Source: Pseudomonadota bacterium (GTDB lineage Bacteria; Pseudomonadota; Gammaproteobacteria; Burkholderiales; Sulfuriferulaceae). Taken from it: DNA of 41,564 bases. The stretch is from positions 1 to 41,564 of the forward strand of contig JAJYYK010000016.1 of assembly GCA_021801025.1 (NCBI GenBank), written 5' to 3'. Shown here piece after piece: positions 1 to 8,684 of this stretch. The notes under the pieces were generated by a model that saw only the letters and a program-made list of their open reading frames with translations, was not told the origin of the DNA and did not search any database. Numbering within the stretch: the stretch's first letter is position 1; the number at the start of each line of letters is the position of its first letter. The position numbers and the translations under genes are program-made.

Positions 1-62
1 TTGTGGAGCAAGTTAAGCGCGTAGCGCGGCCGGAGCCAAAGTAGGTCATCGTCAGACTCCCC
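1..62 (+). rRNA. rrf: 5S rRNA 3' end (partial, atypical)
   Basis: The segment at about 34-57, containing AAAGTAGGTCATCGTCAG, matches the conserved 3' strand of betaproteobacterial 5S rRNA, and a terminator follows as at the end of an rrn operon. Upstream, AAGTTAAGCGCGTAGCGC resembles the middle of 5S. The usual loop E / helix IV 5' strand (CGATGATAGTGC-like) that should lie between these parts is missing and only a short GGC-CGGA-GCC hairpin remains. It could be a divergent 5S, a degenerate copy, or an assembly-edge artefact. The 5' part lies outside the window. Confidence 0.5.
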
Positions 63-69
63 ATAGCAG

Positions 70-98
70 AAAAGCCCCGTCGAAAGATGGGGCTTTTT
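70..98 (+). terminator. Rho-independent terminator
   Basis: Perfect 8-bp stem AAAGCCCC / GGGGCTTT (71-78 with 89-96), a 10-nt loop, and a T run to 98. Because the stem is flanked by A on one side and T on the other, it can serve both strands: it would end the 5S-like transcript and also moeB, whose stop codon is at 109-111 on the minus strand. Confidence 0.85.
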
Positions 99-108
99 GC
101 GTTTCATC

Positions 109-858
109 TCAATAGGCTTGGCAGACCGCGCAATGTGGGTCGCGTATCAATCGACTTTCGTGCCAGACCATATTTAAACCATCCAGCCTCAGTAAGCGGG
201 CGTGAAGGGTTCTTCCTGCGCCGGTAATTAGTTTAATGGCTTCTGCGGCTTGACTGGCACCAATAATGCCCACCAACGGTGCGAACACGCCATTTTGGCT
301 GCAGGTGTTGTTTTCCGGCGCGCTGGTTTCTGGAAACAGGCAGTGGTAACAGGGACTATCCGGGATCCTTCGGTCAAATGTAGTCAGCAAACCATCAAAC
401 TGAATGGCCGCACCAGACACCAAAGGTTTTGCGTGTCGAACGCAGGCGCTGTTGATCGCGTAGCGTGTGGTGAAATTATCGCAACAATCAACGATGATAT
501 CGTGTTGTGCGACAGCATCGTCCAGTACTTGTCCCTGCAAATTGATCTGGATCGCGAAAATTTGTGAATGAGGGTTAAGTGCCTTTGCAGCTTGCGCGGC
601 TGAAAGCGCTTTGTTTTGTCCAAGACTGGTCTGATTGTGAATGACCTGGCGTTGCAGATTGCTCAGGTCGACGGTGTCGCCGTCGGCGATACTGATGTGA
701 CCAATGCCGCTGCCGGTGAGGTAGAGCGCCGCGGCTGATCCCAGCCCACCAGCACCGATTATCAGCACACGGGCTTGAATCAGTGCTTGTTGACCCGCCA
801 CATCAATTTCACTGAGCAGGATATGGCGGCTGTAGCGTAAAAGTTCACGATCATTCAC
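109..858 (-). CDS. moeB: Molybdopterin-synthase adenylyltransferase (MoeB/ThiF family)
   Basis: 249 aa, the usual MoeB length. E1-like proteins of this family adenylate the C-terminal Gly-Gly of a small sulfur carrier (MoaD, or ThiS in the ThiF branch), preparing it for sulfur loading in cofactor synthesis in the cytoplasm. Visible features: the nucleotide-binding GAGGLG at 35-40, an NLQRQ arginine motif at 67-71, the DCCDN segment at 124-128 whose second Asp matches the Mg-ATP aspartate, and two zinc CxxC pairs (C170/C173 and C243/C246). It is the last gene of a minus-strand cluster behind ctpA, envC and gpmI, about 100 bp beyond ctpA. No moaD, moaE or thiS lies nearby, so MoeB versus ThiF rests on overall similarity and on this gene order, familiar from betaproteobacteria. 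Confidence 0.85.
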   Translation of the reverse strand: MNDRELLRYSRHILLSEIDVAGQQALIQARVLIIGAGGLGSAAALYLTGSGIGHISIADGDTVDLSNLQRQVIHNQTSLGQNKALSAAQAAKALNPHSQIFAIQINLQGQVLDDAVAQHDIIVDCCDNFTTRYAINSACVRHAKPLVSGAAIQFDGLLTTFDRRIPDSPCYHCLFPETSAPENNTCSQNGVFAPLVGIIGASQAAEAIKLITGAGRTLHARLLRLDGLNMVWHESRLIRDPHCAVCQAY

Positions 859-914
859 GGTTGGCCCGGAAGCGATAAATCACTGTTTATTTGCCAAGTG
901 TAACATTCAGACAT

Positions 915-949
915 GAGCGGACTGAGCAATAAAGCATCCAGGTCCGCTC
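915..949 (-). other. Intergenic hairpin between ctpA and moeB
   Basis: Perfect 8-bp inverted repeat GAGCGGAC (915-922) / GTCCGCTC (942-949) with a 19-nt loop, just past the ctpA stop. There is no T run on either strand, so it is not a classic terminator. It could act as an mRNA 3'-end stabiliser or processing site. Confidence 0.35.
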
Positions 950-961
950 CCGTCAGAGCGA

Positions 962-2371
962 TCACTTTGCTTTGAGTCCGGGGTCCAGGATATTGATACC
1001 TTTTAGCAGGTCAACAGCCTGATTCAGCTGGAAATCATTTTTATTCACGACCTGGTCTGGATTGGGTTGGCTATTTGTCGTATTGTCCTTGGGTGCTTCA
1101 ATCTTGGGTGGCTGTTTTGTGCTGTTTGCCGTGGCGGGGTTAGGGTTGCTCAGATGATTTTCCAAGTCCGCCTCATGGACGTTGAGCATATTGCCATCGT
1201 TGTTACTGTTGACCACTTTGCCTTCTTCAACAATGATGTCGGGTACAATCCCTTTGGCTTGAATTGAGCGGCCATTCGGGGTGAAATAGCGTGCCGTGGT
1301 TAATTTAATGCCTGTGCCATTACCGAGCGGTAATACCGTTTGAACAGACCCCTTGCCAAAAGATCGAGTCCCCATTAATACTGCACGTCGGTGATCTTGT
1401 AGGGCTCCCGAGACAATTTCCGAAGCGGATGCAGAGCCGGCATTGATCAATACGACCATAGGAATGGTCTTAATCCAGGCAGGCAAGTTGTGCAGATAAT
1501 CGGATTCGGAACCCTGTAAATAATCTTCAGGGGTGGCAGTCAAGCGCATTTTTGCGTCAGCGGTACGGCCTTCGGTGTAGACGACCAGGCTGTTCGCGGG
1601 TAGAAAAGCAGAGGAAACAGCCACTGCACTGGTCAGCAGGCCACCCGGGTTGTTACGCAGGTCGAGAATGAAGCCTTTGAGCGGGGCTTTGTTCTCTTTC
1701 GCTAAGGCAGTGATGGCTTGAGCCAGGTTCTCGCCAGTGTGTTCCTGAAACTCCGTAATGCGGACGTAACCGTAATCAGGCTCTAACAAGGTTGATTTGA
1801 CGCTTTTTACCTTAATGATGGCGCGCATCACCTTGACGGTGAAAGGTTTATCAACACCCTTGCGGACAATGGTCAATACGATAGGCGTGTCAGGCGCACC
1901 GCGCATGCGTTTGACAGCGTCGTTGATGGTCATGCCTTTGACTGGTGCATCATCAATTTTGATGATGAGGTCGCCACTTTTAATCCCGGCTTTTTGTGCA
2001 GGGGTGTCTTCAATGGGGGCGATCACCTTGACAAAACCATCTTCCATACTGACTTCTATGCCCAAACCACCGAATTGACCTTGGGTCGTGTCTTGCAAAT
2101 CCCTGAAATCAGCTTCATTGAGATATTGCGAGTGCGGATCCAGGCCTGTCAACATGCCGTTAATGGCATCATCAATGAGTTTTTTATCGCTGACCGGTTC
2201 CACATAGTCGGTTTTGATTTTTCCGAATACTTCGCTGAACTCTTGTAAATCGCTGAGTGGTAAAGCGGATGCTGTCTCCCGATCAGCAATTGCTGGCAAA
2301 TAAACGGTAAGCGTCGCGCCCAACAATACCCCGGATAAAATCAAACCAAATTTTTGTATGCGACTACGCAT
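962..2371 (-). CDS. ctpA: Carboxy-terminal processing protease, S41 family
   Basis: 469 aa periplasmic serine protease. An N-terminal hydrophobic segment (about residues 7-29) acts as signal peptide or anchor. A PDZ domain follows at about 95-180 (GGLGIEV start, then the SGDLIIKIDD carboxylate-binding region). The S41 catalytic domain contains the LDLRNNPGG strand (236-244), the nucleophile Ser315 in AGSASASE and the general base Lys340 in SFGKGSVQ. The last ~70 residues are a low-complexity Asn/Pro/Lys-rich tail. CtpA proteases trim or degrade periplasmic substrates, often cell-wall hydrolases or their regulators, which fits its position directly downstream of envC. AAGGA stands a few bases before the ATG. 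The gap to envC is 37 bp, so the two are probably co-transcribed. Confidence 0.92.
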   Translation of the reverse strand: MRSRIQKFGLILSGVLLGATLTVYLPAIADRETASALPLSDLQEFSEVFGKIKTDYVEPVSDKKLIDDAINGMLTGLDPHSQYLNEADFRDLQDTTQGQFGGLGIEVSMEDGFVKVIAPIEDTPAQKAGIKSGDLIIKIDDAPVKGMTINDAVKRMRGAPDTPIVLTIVRKGVDKPFTVKVMRAIIKVKSVKSTLLEPDYGYVRITEFQEHTGENLAQAITALAKENKAPLKGFILDLRNNPGGLLTSAVAVSSAFLPANSLVVYTEGRTADAKMRLTATPEDYLQGSESDYLHNLPAWIKTIPMVVLINAGSASASEIVSGALQDHRRAVLMGTRSFGKGSVQTVLPLGNGTGIKLTTARYFTPNGRSIQAKGIVPDIIVEEGKVVNSNNDGNMLNVHEADLENHLSNPNPATANSTKQPPKIEAPKDNTTNSQPNPDQVVNKNDFQLNQAVDLLKGINILDPGLKAK

Positions 2372-2408
2372 TGCTGTTGTCCTTAGTTTTTGATAAATTG
2401 AGATCGTT

Positions 2409-3611
2409 TCAGTGTCCAGCTAGCCATGAGTCTGGATTAAACGCCTGACTCCGATACCGTAATTCAAAGTATAAACCGGTTTCATTGCTGCCGCCGGTGT
2501 TGCCGACGCTGGCAATGACTTCATTGGCTTTTACACTGTCACCGACACGTTTATACAGGGTTTCGTTGTCGCTGTACAGACTCATATACCCCCCGCCGTG
2601 ATCGATAATAATCAGATTTCCAAATCCGCGCAACCAGTCAGAAAAAACGACCTCTCCTGCAGCGATACTGATGACCGGCTGTCCGGCTGGTGCCTGAATA
2701 AATACGCCTTTCCACAAAGTTCCACCTGCTTCACGTGGCGCGCCAAAACGATGAATAAGTTTGCCATGAGTCGGCATCGGCAAGTGCCCTTTAAGAAGAG
2801 CAAGTCCCTCATCCGGCAGCTTGGGTTCCATAATGGCTGTTTGGTATATCCCTGTGGTGCGGGTGGCATGAATAACATGAACACGCGTTTTTTTGCGGGC
2901 CGCTGCCGCACGAGCCAACGTTTGCAGTAAACGGGTGATGCGCTGTTCATCCAGCTCGAGGGTGCTGATTTGTTGTTGCTGATGTTCGATCTGTGTGCCC
3001 AATTGTTTGAGCATACGTTGTCGTGCAGCGTGTTCCATTTGTAATTGTTGATATTGTTGCTCGCGTTGTGAGCGTTGTTGTGCCAGAACAGTTTGTAATT
3101 GTTGTTGCTGAATGTTCAGGTTGTTGAGTACCTGTGTCGACTGTTGTAGCGCAACGATGTCGTGATCACGTTCGCGACCCAGATAACCCGCATAGGTAAG
3201 GTTGCGGTTGATTTGACCGGGATTGTCGCCGTTCAACCACAGTTGAAACGGGTTAGTGTTCCCGCTGAAATACAGTTGGCGTAACAGAGTTGCCAATTCC
3301 GATTGTTGGCGGGTGAGGTTATGTTGAGCTGTACCAATTTGTTGGTGCAGCTCGCTGAGTGCCGCTTCAGTTTGCGCTTCATGTTGTTGCAGTTCAGACA
3401 GTAACCGGTTCGTATTGCTGATAGCCTGTTCCGATTGACGAAGTGTATCCATGACATGGAGACGGTTCGTTTCAGTGGTTTGTTTCTGCTGGCGCAATGT
3501 ATCCAGCTTGTGATGGATAGTTGTTAAATCGGCTTTGCTGGGCGCAGCCTGTGCCCCGGTCAATTGAGCGGCACAAGCCAGTGCAAGCAGGTAGGCGCGG
3601 AAGTGGTTCAC
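2409..3611 (-). CDS. envC: Murein hydrolase activator EnvC (M23/LytM-like)
   Basis: 400 aa. A signal peptide (about 1-22) is followed by a long Gln-rich coiled coil (about 25-245) and a C-terminal LytM/M23-fold domain (about 285-395). The metal ligands of active M23 peptidases are absent: the HxxxD position reads RFGAPREAG and the HxH position reads YFELRY. This is the state known for EnvC, which activates septal amidases instead of cutting peptidoglycan itself. It starts with GTG in a GTGA overlap (4 bp) with the gpmI stop, implying translational coupling. ctpA lies 37 bp downstream. The order gpmI-envC-ctpA is widely conserved in proteobacteria. Confidence 0.9.
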   Translation of the reverse strand: MNHFRAYLLALACAAQLTGAQAAPSKADLTTIHHKLDTLRQQKQTTETNRLHVMDTLRQSEQAISNTNRLLSELQQHEAQTEAALSELHQQIGTAQHNLTRQQSELATLLRQLYFSGNTNPFQLWLNGDNPGQINRNLTYAGYLGRERDHDIVALQQSTQVLNNLNIQQQQLQTVLAQQRSQREQQYQQLQMEHAARQRMLKQLGTQIEHQQQQISTLELDEQRITRLLQTLARAAAARKKTRVHVIHATRTTGIYQTAIMEPKLPDEGLALLKGHLPMPTHGKLIHRFGAPREAGGTLWKGVFIQAPAGQPVISIAAGEVVFSDWLRGFGNLIIIDHGGGYMSLYSDNETLYKRVGDSVKANEVIASVGNTGGSNETGLYFELRYRSQAFNPDSWLAGH

Positions 3612-5143
3612 TCAAATTGTATCAGTGATTTGCCCGTCATTTCTGAGGGTTGGGGAATGCCCATGATAGAGAGCAGGCTGGGGCTGATGTCTTCCAGTGC
3701 GCCGGTCTCAATCAGTTTTGCAGGACGTTTGCCAACATACAGCAAAGGAACGAGGTTGGTGGTATGTGCCGTATAGGCTTGGTGCGAGACTTCATCCATC
3801 ATCATTTCAGCATTGCCATGGTCCGCAGTAATTAAAATTTCGCCACCCATTGCCAGCATGGCCGGGATGACACGACCCAAACAGTGATCCAGCGTTTCGA
3901 TGGCTTTTATGGCCGCAGCCAGGTTGCCAGTATGTCCGACCATGTCTGCATTGGCGTAATTACAAATAATGGCATCAAACCGTTGCTGTGCGATGGCATC
4001 CAGCAATTTGTCGGTGAGTTCATGGGCACTCATTTCCGGTTTTTGGTCATAGGTTGCCACATCGGGTGAGGGAATAAGGATACGTTCTTCGCCCTGATAA
4101 ACCGTTTCTTCACCGCCGTTAAAAAAGAAAGTGACGTGCGGGTATTTTTCGGTTTCGGCAATGCGTAACTGGGTAAGCCCAAATTGTGAGACATATTCAC
4201 CAAAGCCGTTACGTATGCGTTCAGATGGGAAGGCTACGGAGACATTGAAGTCCTCACTGTAACCGGTTAATGTGCAGAAATCAGCTAGTTTCGGAAAATA
4301 ACCCCGGTCGAAATCAGGGAAACCCGGTTCAATGAACGCGCGGGTGAGTTGACGAGCACGGTCAGACCGAAAATTCATGAACACAACGCTGTCGCCATCT
4401 TCTATCCGAATGGGTGCCTGATCCGGATTGGCGATGCGCGTGGCTTTGACGAATTCGTCAGATTCACCTCGTGCATAAGCCTGTTGCAAACCCGTTAAGG
4501 CATCCGGCGCGTGGTATTCAGCAATACCCTGTGCAATCAGATCGTAGGCTGCTTTTACCCGCAACCAGCGTTTATCACGATCCATCGCATAGTAGCGACC
4601 AATGATGGAAACCACTTGTCCGACACCCAGGGCATCCATTCTGGTTTGCAGTCGGGCTAAATAGGTTTCTGCACTGCGTGGCGCAGTATCGCGTCCATCC
4701 AGAAACAGGTGAAGATAAACTTGATGGAGACCGGCACGGGCAGCAGCTTCCAGCATGGCGTGGATGTGAGTGTCGTGGCTGTGCACGCCGCCATCTGAAA
4801 GCAGGCCCATGATGTGTAGCGCATGACCGGTTTGTTTGGCAAGTGCAATGCTGTGTGTCAGGGCAGGATTGGTAAAAAAATCACCTGTTTTGATCGACAG
4901 TTCAATGCGGGTAAACTCCTGATAAACCACGCGACCCGCACCAAGGTTCAAATGCCCCACTTCTGAATTGCCCATTTGACCGGAAGGCAAGCCTACCGCA
5001 GATTCGGAGGCTTGAATACGTGTATGCGGACAGGTTTTCCAGTAATGCATCCAGTTGGGTTTGTTGGCCAGGGCGATGGCATTGTCGGTGTGGGATTCAC
5101 GGCAGCCAAAACCGTCAAGAATAATCAGCAATACAGGGGTCAA
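3608..5143 (-). CDS. gpmI: 2,3-bisphosphoglycerate-independent phosphoglycerate mutase
   Basis: 511 aa, full length for the cofactor-independent, Mn-dependent mutase that interconverts 3- and 2-phosphoglycerate. Alkaline-phosphatase-fold signatures: metal-binding Asp10 in ILDGFG, the phosphorylated nucleophile Ser60 in GQMGNSEVGHL, the HSHDTH and DGRDTAP substrate motifs, and the C-terminal ADHGNAE metal motif. The start is TTG at 5143, chosen because the frame has no ATG near the conserved N-terminus and AAGGA sits 6 nt upstream. It is the first gene of the minus-strand gpmI-envC-ctpA-moeB group and shares a ~130 bp divergent promoter region with the ArsR-type gene. A second, diverged gpmI starts at 40623. 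Confidence 0.95.
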   Translation of the reverse strand: MTPVLLIILDGFGCRESHTDNAIALANKPNWMHYWKTCPHTRIQASESAVGLPSGQMGNSEVGHLNLGAGRVVYQEFTRIELSIKTGDFFTNPALTHSIALAKQTGHALHIMGLLSDGGVHSHDTHIHAMLEAAARAGLHQVYLHLFLDGRDTAPRSAETYLARLQTRMDALGVGQVVSIIGRYYAMDRDKRWLRVKAAYDLIAQGIAEYHAPDALTGLQQAYARGESDEFVKATRIANPDQAPIRIEDGDSVVFMNFRSDRARQLTRAFIEPGFPDFDRGYFPKLADFCTLTGYSEDFNVSVAFPSERIRNGFGEYVSQFGLTQLRIAETEKYPHVTFFFNGGEETVYQGEERILIPSPDVATYDQKPEMSAHELTDKLLDAIAQQRFDAIICNYANADMVGHTGNLAAAIKAIETLDHCLGRVIPAMLAMGGEILITADHGNAEMMMDEVSHQAYTAHTTNLVPLLYVGKRPAKLIETGALEDISPSLLSIMGIPQPSEMTGKSLIQFE

Positions 5144-5233
5144 TTTGCATCCTTAAGCGTCAGGCAAGCGATGTTGCCCATCAATGGTAATCTTCTCAGG
5201 CACGATTTTATTATATTTCAGTCGCTGATGCAT

Positions 5234-5239
5234 TATAAT
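5234..5239 (+). promoter_or_regulatory. Candidate -10 box / operator of the ArsR-type gene
   Basis: A consensus TATAAT lies 34 bp before the ATG at 5274, inside CATTATAATAATAACG. There is no good -35 hexamer. A near copy, CATTATAATATAGCG, occurs just after the gene (from 5636), so the A/T-rich word may be a regulator binding site, a promoter, or both. Confidence 0.35.
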
Positions 5240-5273
5240 AATAACGTCATAAATGATTTTGAACGGGTATTTG

Positions 5274-5603
5274 ATGTCTGAGCTGATGCTGAATATTGAT
5301 CAAATTGATTTGATCGACAAGGATGAGCACATTGAGCAAGCGTCGCGCGCGATGAAGGCGATGTCACATCCTTTGCGTTTGAAAATTTTGTGTGTATTGA
5401 ATGACCAGGAAGTCAGTGTGCAAGACATCGTGGAAAAGGTAGGTACCTCACAAAGCAATATCTCGCAGCATTTGGCGATATTGCGTGACAAGGGCGTACT
5501 GCGAACACGAAAAGATGCCAATCGGGTGTATTACCGGGTAGCCGACACACGCACACTCAAGCTGATCAGCCTGATGCGGGATGTGTTTTGCGGATTTGCC
5601 TGA
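5274..5603 (+). CDS. ArsR/SmtB-family repressor, SqrR/BigR/YgaV-like candidate persulfide sensor
   Basis: 109 aa winged-helix repressor. The HTH core runs from SHPLRLKILC through QSNISQHLAILRDKGVL, followed by the wing RKDANRVYYRV. It lacks the ELCVCDL metal box of ArsR/SmtB metal sensors. It has two cysteines, Cys40 in the helix LKILCVL and Cys106 at the C-terminal helix MRDVFCG. This is the position and context of the disulfide/tetrasulfide-forming pair in SqrR (C41/C107), BigR and YgaV, so a reactive-sulfur or redox sensor is the best reading (inference). The start could also be TTG/ATG seven codons upstream at 5253; 5274 is preferred because a GGG precedes it and it aligns with the family. 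It is divergent from gpmI. No sulfide-oxidation gene is adjacent, so its target is unknown. Confidence 0.8.
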   Translation: MSELMLNIDQIDLIDKDEHIEQASRAMKAMSHPLRLKILCVLNDQEVSVQDIVEKVGTSQSNISQHLAILRDKGVLRTRKDANRVYYRVADTRTLKLISLMRDVFCGFA

Positions 5604-5735
5604 TTCCCGGTTAAAGTACTTTCCGTGTCTGTCGTCATTATAATATAGCGTTAAATCAATTTGTTGGCGTAAAACATCTCCTCATCCGCCGTTTTCTCGG
5701 GCGGGGGCCTTGAAAAAACGGTTGATGTGGCCGGG

Positions 5736-7508
5736 TTAAGGTTTCGTCGCTTCTGCTTGACGAAGCCGGATATGCAACTCGCGCAATTGTTTTTCGTCCA
5801 CATGGTTAGGCGCTTGCACCATCAAATCGTTGGCGCGCTGAGTTTTCGGGAAAGCAATCACATCACGAATAGACTCTGAACCGCTCATTAATGCCACCAA
5901 ACGATCCAGTCCAAAAGCGAGTCCACCATGTGGCGGCGCGCCAAACTGTAAAGCGTCCAGCAGAAAACCGAATTTTTCACGGGCTTGGGTTTCGCTGATG
6001 CCCAAGGCACGAAATACGATGTCCTGAATGGCTTGCTGGTGTATGCGCACGGAGCCACCGCCCACTTCCCATCCATTTAATACCATGTCATAGGCGCGAG
6101 AAATGGCCTTGCCCGGATCGCTGCTGAGTAATGTTTCATGACCGACTTTTGGTGCCGTAAACGGATGGTGCAGCGCATCCCAGCGTTTTTCATCTTCATT
6201 GTATTCAAACATGGGGAAATCGACCACCCACAGTGGGCGCCATGCACCTTCCGGTTTGCCGACGCGTAAACGCAGTGCGCCCATGGCATCGTTGACAATT
6301 TTTTCTTTGTCCGCGCCAAAAAAGATCAGGTCACCATTTTTGGCGTCTGTTCGATTCAGGATTTCTCCCAATACGGATTCCGGCAGAAATTTGACGACAG
6401 GGGATTGCAAACCACTCTCATTGAGCTGACTGACATCGTTGACTTTAATCCAGGCCAAGCCTTTTGCACCATATATTTTAACAAACTCAGTCAGGTCGTC
6501 GATGTCTTTGCGCGACAGCTCGGCACCACCTGGTAATTTAAGGGCGATCACACGGCCACCGCTCATGTCTGCGGCACTGCGAAACACTTTGAATTCAACT
6601 GTTTTCATCAGGTCGGTCAAGTCAATTAATTCGAGCGCAATGCGCAAGTCAGGTTTGTCTGAACCATAACGATGCATCGCCTCAGCATAAGACATGCGCG
6701 GGAAAGGTTGCGGCAATTCAACATTCATTACCTGACTGAACAGTTGGCGAATCATGGTTTCAGTCAAATCCATAATTTGATCTTCGTTCATGAATGACGT
6801 TTCAATGTCCACTTGAGTGAATTCGGGTTGACGGTCAGCGCGTAAATCTTCATCGCGAAAGCATTTGGTAATTTGGAAATAACGGTCAAAACCAGACACC
6901 ATCAACAATTGCTTAAACAGTTGCGGTGATTGTGGCAAAGCGTAGAAATGCCCGGCATGAACGCGTGAAGGTACCAAATAATCCCGCGCACCTTCAGGTG
7001 TGGAGCGGGTCAGCATGGGGGTTTCGATTTCCATAAAACCCTGACTGTCCAAGTAGTCGCGCAGTGATTTGCTGACACGGTAGCGCAAGCGCATATTGGC
7101 TTGCATGACAGGACGACGCAAATCGAGATAGCGGTAAGTCAACCGTATGTTTTCGGACAGGTTCTCGTCATCAATTTGAAATGGCGGGGTTGCCGAGGTG
7201 TTTAATACCTCAATCTCGTGCGCCAGCAATTCAATTTCACCGGTCGCGAGTTGCGTGTTGTGCGTGCCCTCTGGGCGCAGGCGAATTTTTCCGGAAATTC
7301 GCAGTACAAATTCGCTGCGAACTTCTTCGGCAATGTGAAATGTTTCAGCACGGTCTGGATCGCAAACCACCTGCAATAGACCTTCCCGGTCACGCAGATC
7401 GATAAAAATAACGCCGCCGTGGTCGCGTCGGCGATGTGCCCAGCCGGTGACTGTAATTGTTTGATCCAAATAGGTGCGATTGAGCACGCCGCAATAGTGA
7501 GTACGCAT
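5736..7508 (-). CDS. aspS: Aspartate--tRNA ligase (probably non-discriminating, Asp/Asn)
   Basis: 590 aa class IIb synthetase of bacterial type. The N-terminal OB-fold anticodon domain spans about 1-105. The catalytic domain holds motif 2 ([10 protein letters not shown] at 217-226 and on to 236) and motif 3 ([16 protein letters not shown] near the C-terminus), with the bacterial insertion domain between about 285 and 420. In the anticodon domain, His30 (RRRDHGG) and Gly81 (RPEGTH) replace the Leu and Lys of the discriminating E. coli enzyme. That His/Gly pair is the feature linked to tRNA-Asn recognition in Pseudomonas AspRS, so this enzyme may also make Asp-tRNA-Asn for GatCAB. DUF502 and fmdB lie directly upstream on the same strand. 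No clear Shine-Dalgarno precedes the ATG. Confidence 0.95.
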   Translation of the reverse strand: MRTHYCGVLNRTYLDQTITVTGWAHRRRDHGGVIFIDLRDREGLLQVVCDPDRAETFHIAEEVRSEFVLRISGKIRLRPEGTHNTQLATGEIELLAHEIEVLNTSATPPFQIDDENLSENIRLTYRYLDLRRPVMQANMRLRYRVSKSLRDYLDSQGFMEIETPMLTRSTPEGARDYLVPSRVHAGHFYALPQSPQLFKQLLMVSGFDRYFQITKCFRDEDLRADRQPEFTQVDIETSFMNEDQIMDLTETMIRQLFSQVMNVELPQPFPRMSYAEAMHRYGSDKPDLRIALELIDLTDLMKTVEFKVFRSAADMSGGRVIALKLPGGAELSRKDIDDLTEFVKIYGAKGLAWIKVNDVSQLNESGLQSPVVKFLPESVLGEILNRTDAKNGDLIFFGADKEKIVNDAMGALRLRVGKPEGAWRPLWVVDFPMFEYNEDEKRWDALHHPFTAPKVGHETLLSSDPGKAISRAYDMVLNGWEVGGGSVRIHQQAIQDIVFRALGISETQAREKFGFLLDALQFGAPPHGGLAFGLDRLVALMSGSESIRDVIAFPKTQRANDLMVQAPNHVDEKQLRELHIRLRQAEATKP

Positions 7509-7525
7509 AATGATAATGAATGAAG

Positions 7526-8146
7526 TTAGAGGGTGACAGGGATGGTTGGGGTTGATTCCGGAGTACTCGCAACACCCATGGAGACAATGTATTTGAATGC
7601 GTCATCAATGCTCATGTCCAGTTCTATCGTTTCGGTTTTCTTGACAAAAAAATAGAAACCGTTGACCGGGCTGGGTGTGGTAGGAATAAAAATAGCAATG
7701 TGTTCTTCAGTCAGGTGAGGAAGGACTTCCATGGGCAGATTGGTTTGAAAACCAATAGACCAGCTTTCCGGGTGAGGATAACGCACCAGCAAAACCTTAC
7801 GGAACGCATTGCCATTGCCTGAAAGCAGAGAGTCGGAAACTTGTTTGACGCTGTGATAAATTGATTTCACGACAGGAATGCGACCCAGCAGTCTTTCCCA
7901 GGACAGCAACAGGCGTTGACCCAGCACATTGGTGGTGATGACGCCGCTGAGTAAAATGACCAGCAGGGTTAAAATCACACCTAAACCCGGAAGTCTGATG
8001 CCTAGCCATGATTCAGGACGCCAGGATACCGGTAATAACAACAAGCTCTCATCCAGTGTGGAAATAATGAGGTTGAGCGCATAGAGGGTGATGCCCAAAG
8101 GCACCCACAGCAGCAAGCCGGTAACAAAATAGCGCTTGAATGGCAT
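7526..8146 (-). CDS. DUF502 family inner-membrane protein
   Basis: 206 aa. Two strong transmembrane helices are visible (about residues 7-28 and 52-75), followed by a soluble domain with the family's typical run through [21 protein letters not shown] and [17 protein letters not shown]. No enzymatic motif is recognisable and the function of DUF502 is not established. It sits 17 bp upstream of aspS and 25 bp downstream of fmdB on the same strand, a recurring arrangement in betaproteobacteria, so the three are probably one transcript. Confidence 0.85.
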   Translation of the reverse strand: MPFKRYFVTGLLLWVPLGITLYALNLIISTLDESLLLLPVSWRPESWLGIRLPGLGVILTLLVILLSGVITTNVLGQRLLLSWERLLGRIPVVKSIYHSVKQVSDSLLSGNGNAFRKVLLVRYPHPESWSIGFQTNLPMEVLPHLTEEHIAIFIPTTPSPVNGFYFFVKKTETIELDMSIDDAFKYIVSMGVASTPESTPTIPVTL

Positions 8147-8171
8147 GGTTTAAAGTAGAATCAATTTCCGG

Positions 8172-8423
8172 CTACTGAACACAGGCTGGACACGCGCCCG
8201 TACCGCAAACCGGTGCAGCAGGCTCCGATGGCGCGGCGGGTGGGTTTTTGAAATCGGTGGCATAATACCCTTTGCCTTTGAGCTGAAATCCGGCCGCTGA
8301 AAGTTGCTTGCTGAAACTGGCCTGCCCACATTGTGGACAAACGGTCAGGGGTGCGTCACTCATTTTTTGCATCATGTCTTGGGTATGTCCGCATTGCGTA
8401 CATTTGTAAGCATAGATAGGCAT
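8172..8423 (-). CDS. FmdB-type zinc-ribbon protein
   Basis: 83 aa. The N-terminus is the standard FmdB zinc ribbon: MPIYAYKC with CTQCG at about 8-12 and CPQCG at about 32-36, giving a four-cysteine site. A Gly/Lys segment (GFQLKGKGYYATDF) follows, typical of the family. The C-terminus is Pro/Ala-rich and ends with three more cysteines (VCGTGACPACVQ). Two ATGs are adjacent; the second (8423) is chosen because its spacing to the GGAG box is better and it gives the family's MPIY start. It heads the fmdB-DUF502-aspS unit. Its role is not established; regulation has been proposed for some homologues. Confidence 0.8.
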   Translation of the reverse strand: MPIYAYKCTQCGHTQDMMQKMSDAPLTVCPQCGQASFSKQLSAAGFQLKGKGYYATDFKNPPAAPSEPAAPVCGTGACPACVQ

Positions 8424-8600
8424 CATTTTGCTCCAAAATTAAGGTTGGACTTGGCTTGCAAGCGTTATCGGGTCCGCTGCCAGCAAGATGACGCACAGCA
8501 ACGCATCGATAATCTGTTAATCCCATATTGTACATGAACAATCGGATATTGTGTTTGCAGGGAATTGTGAAGACGGTATTTAACCCAAAGCAATGAGGTT

Positions 8601-8680
8601 ACCGGCCTTCAGGCCGGTAGATATTTAGTCAGGAAGGGGTCCCTGACCGCGCCTTTAAAACCTCGTCCTTCAGGGCGGGG
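8601..8680. repeat. Pair of REP-like palindromes
   Basis: Two hairpins with the same TTCA tetraloop. ACCGGCC-TTCA-GGCCGGT (8601-8618) has a perfect 7-bp stem. CCTCGTCC-TTCA-GGGCGGGG (8661-8680) has an 8-bp stem with two G-T pairs. The second resembles the subterminal hairpins of IS200/IS605-type elements as well as REP sequences, but no transposase gene or clear element boundary is present. Confidence 0.5.
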
Positions 8681-8684
8681 TTCG

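Noticed and set aside
5689-5721. CCGTTTTC / GAAAACGG-type inverted repeat after aspS as a terminator
   Set aside because: Stem is only 7-8 bp with a long loop and no proper T run for the minus strand.
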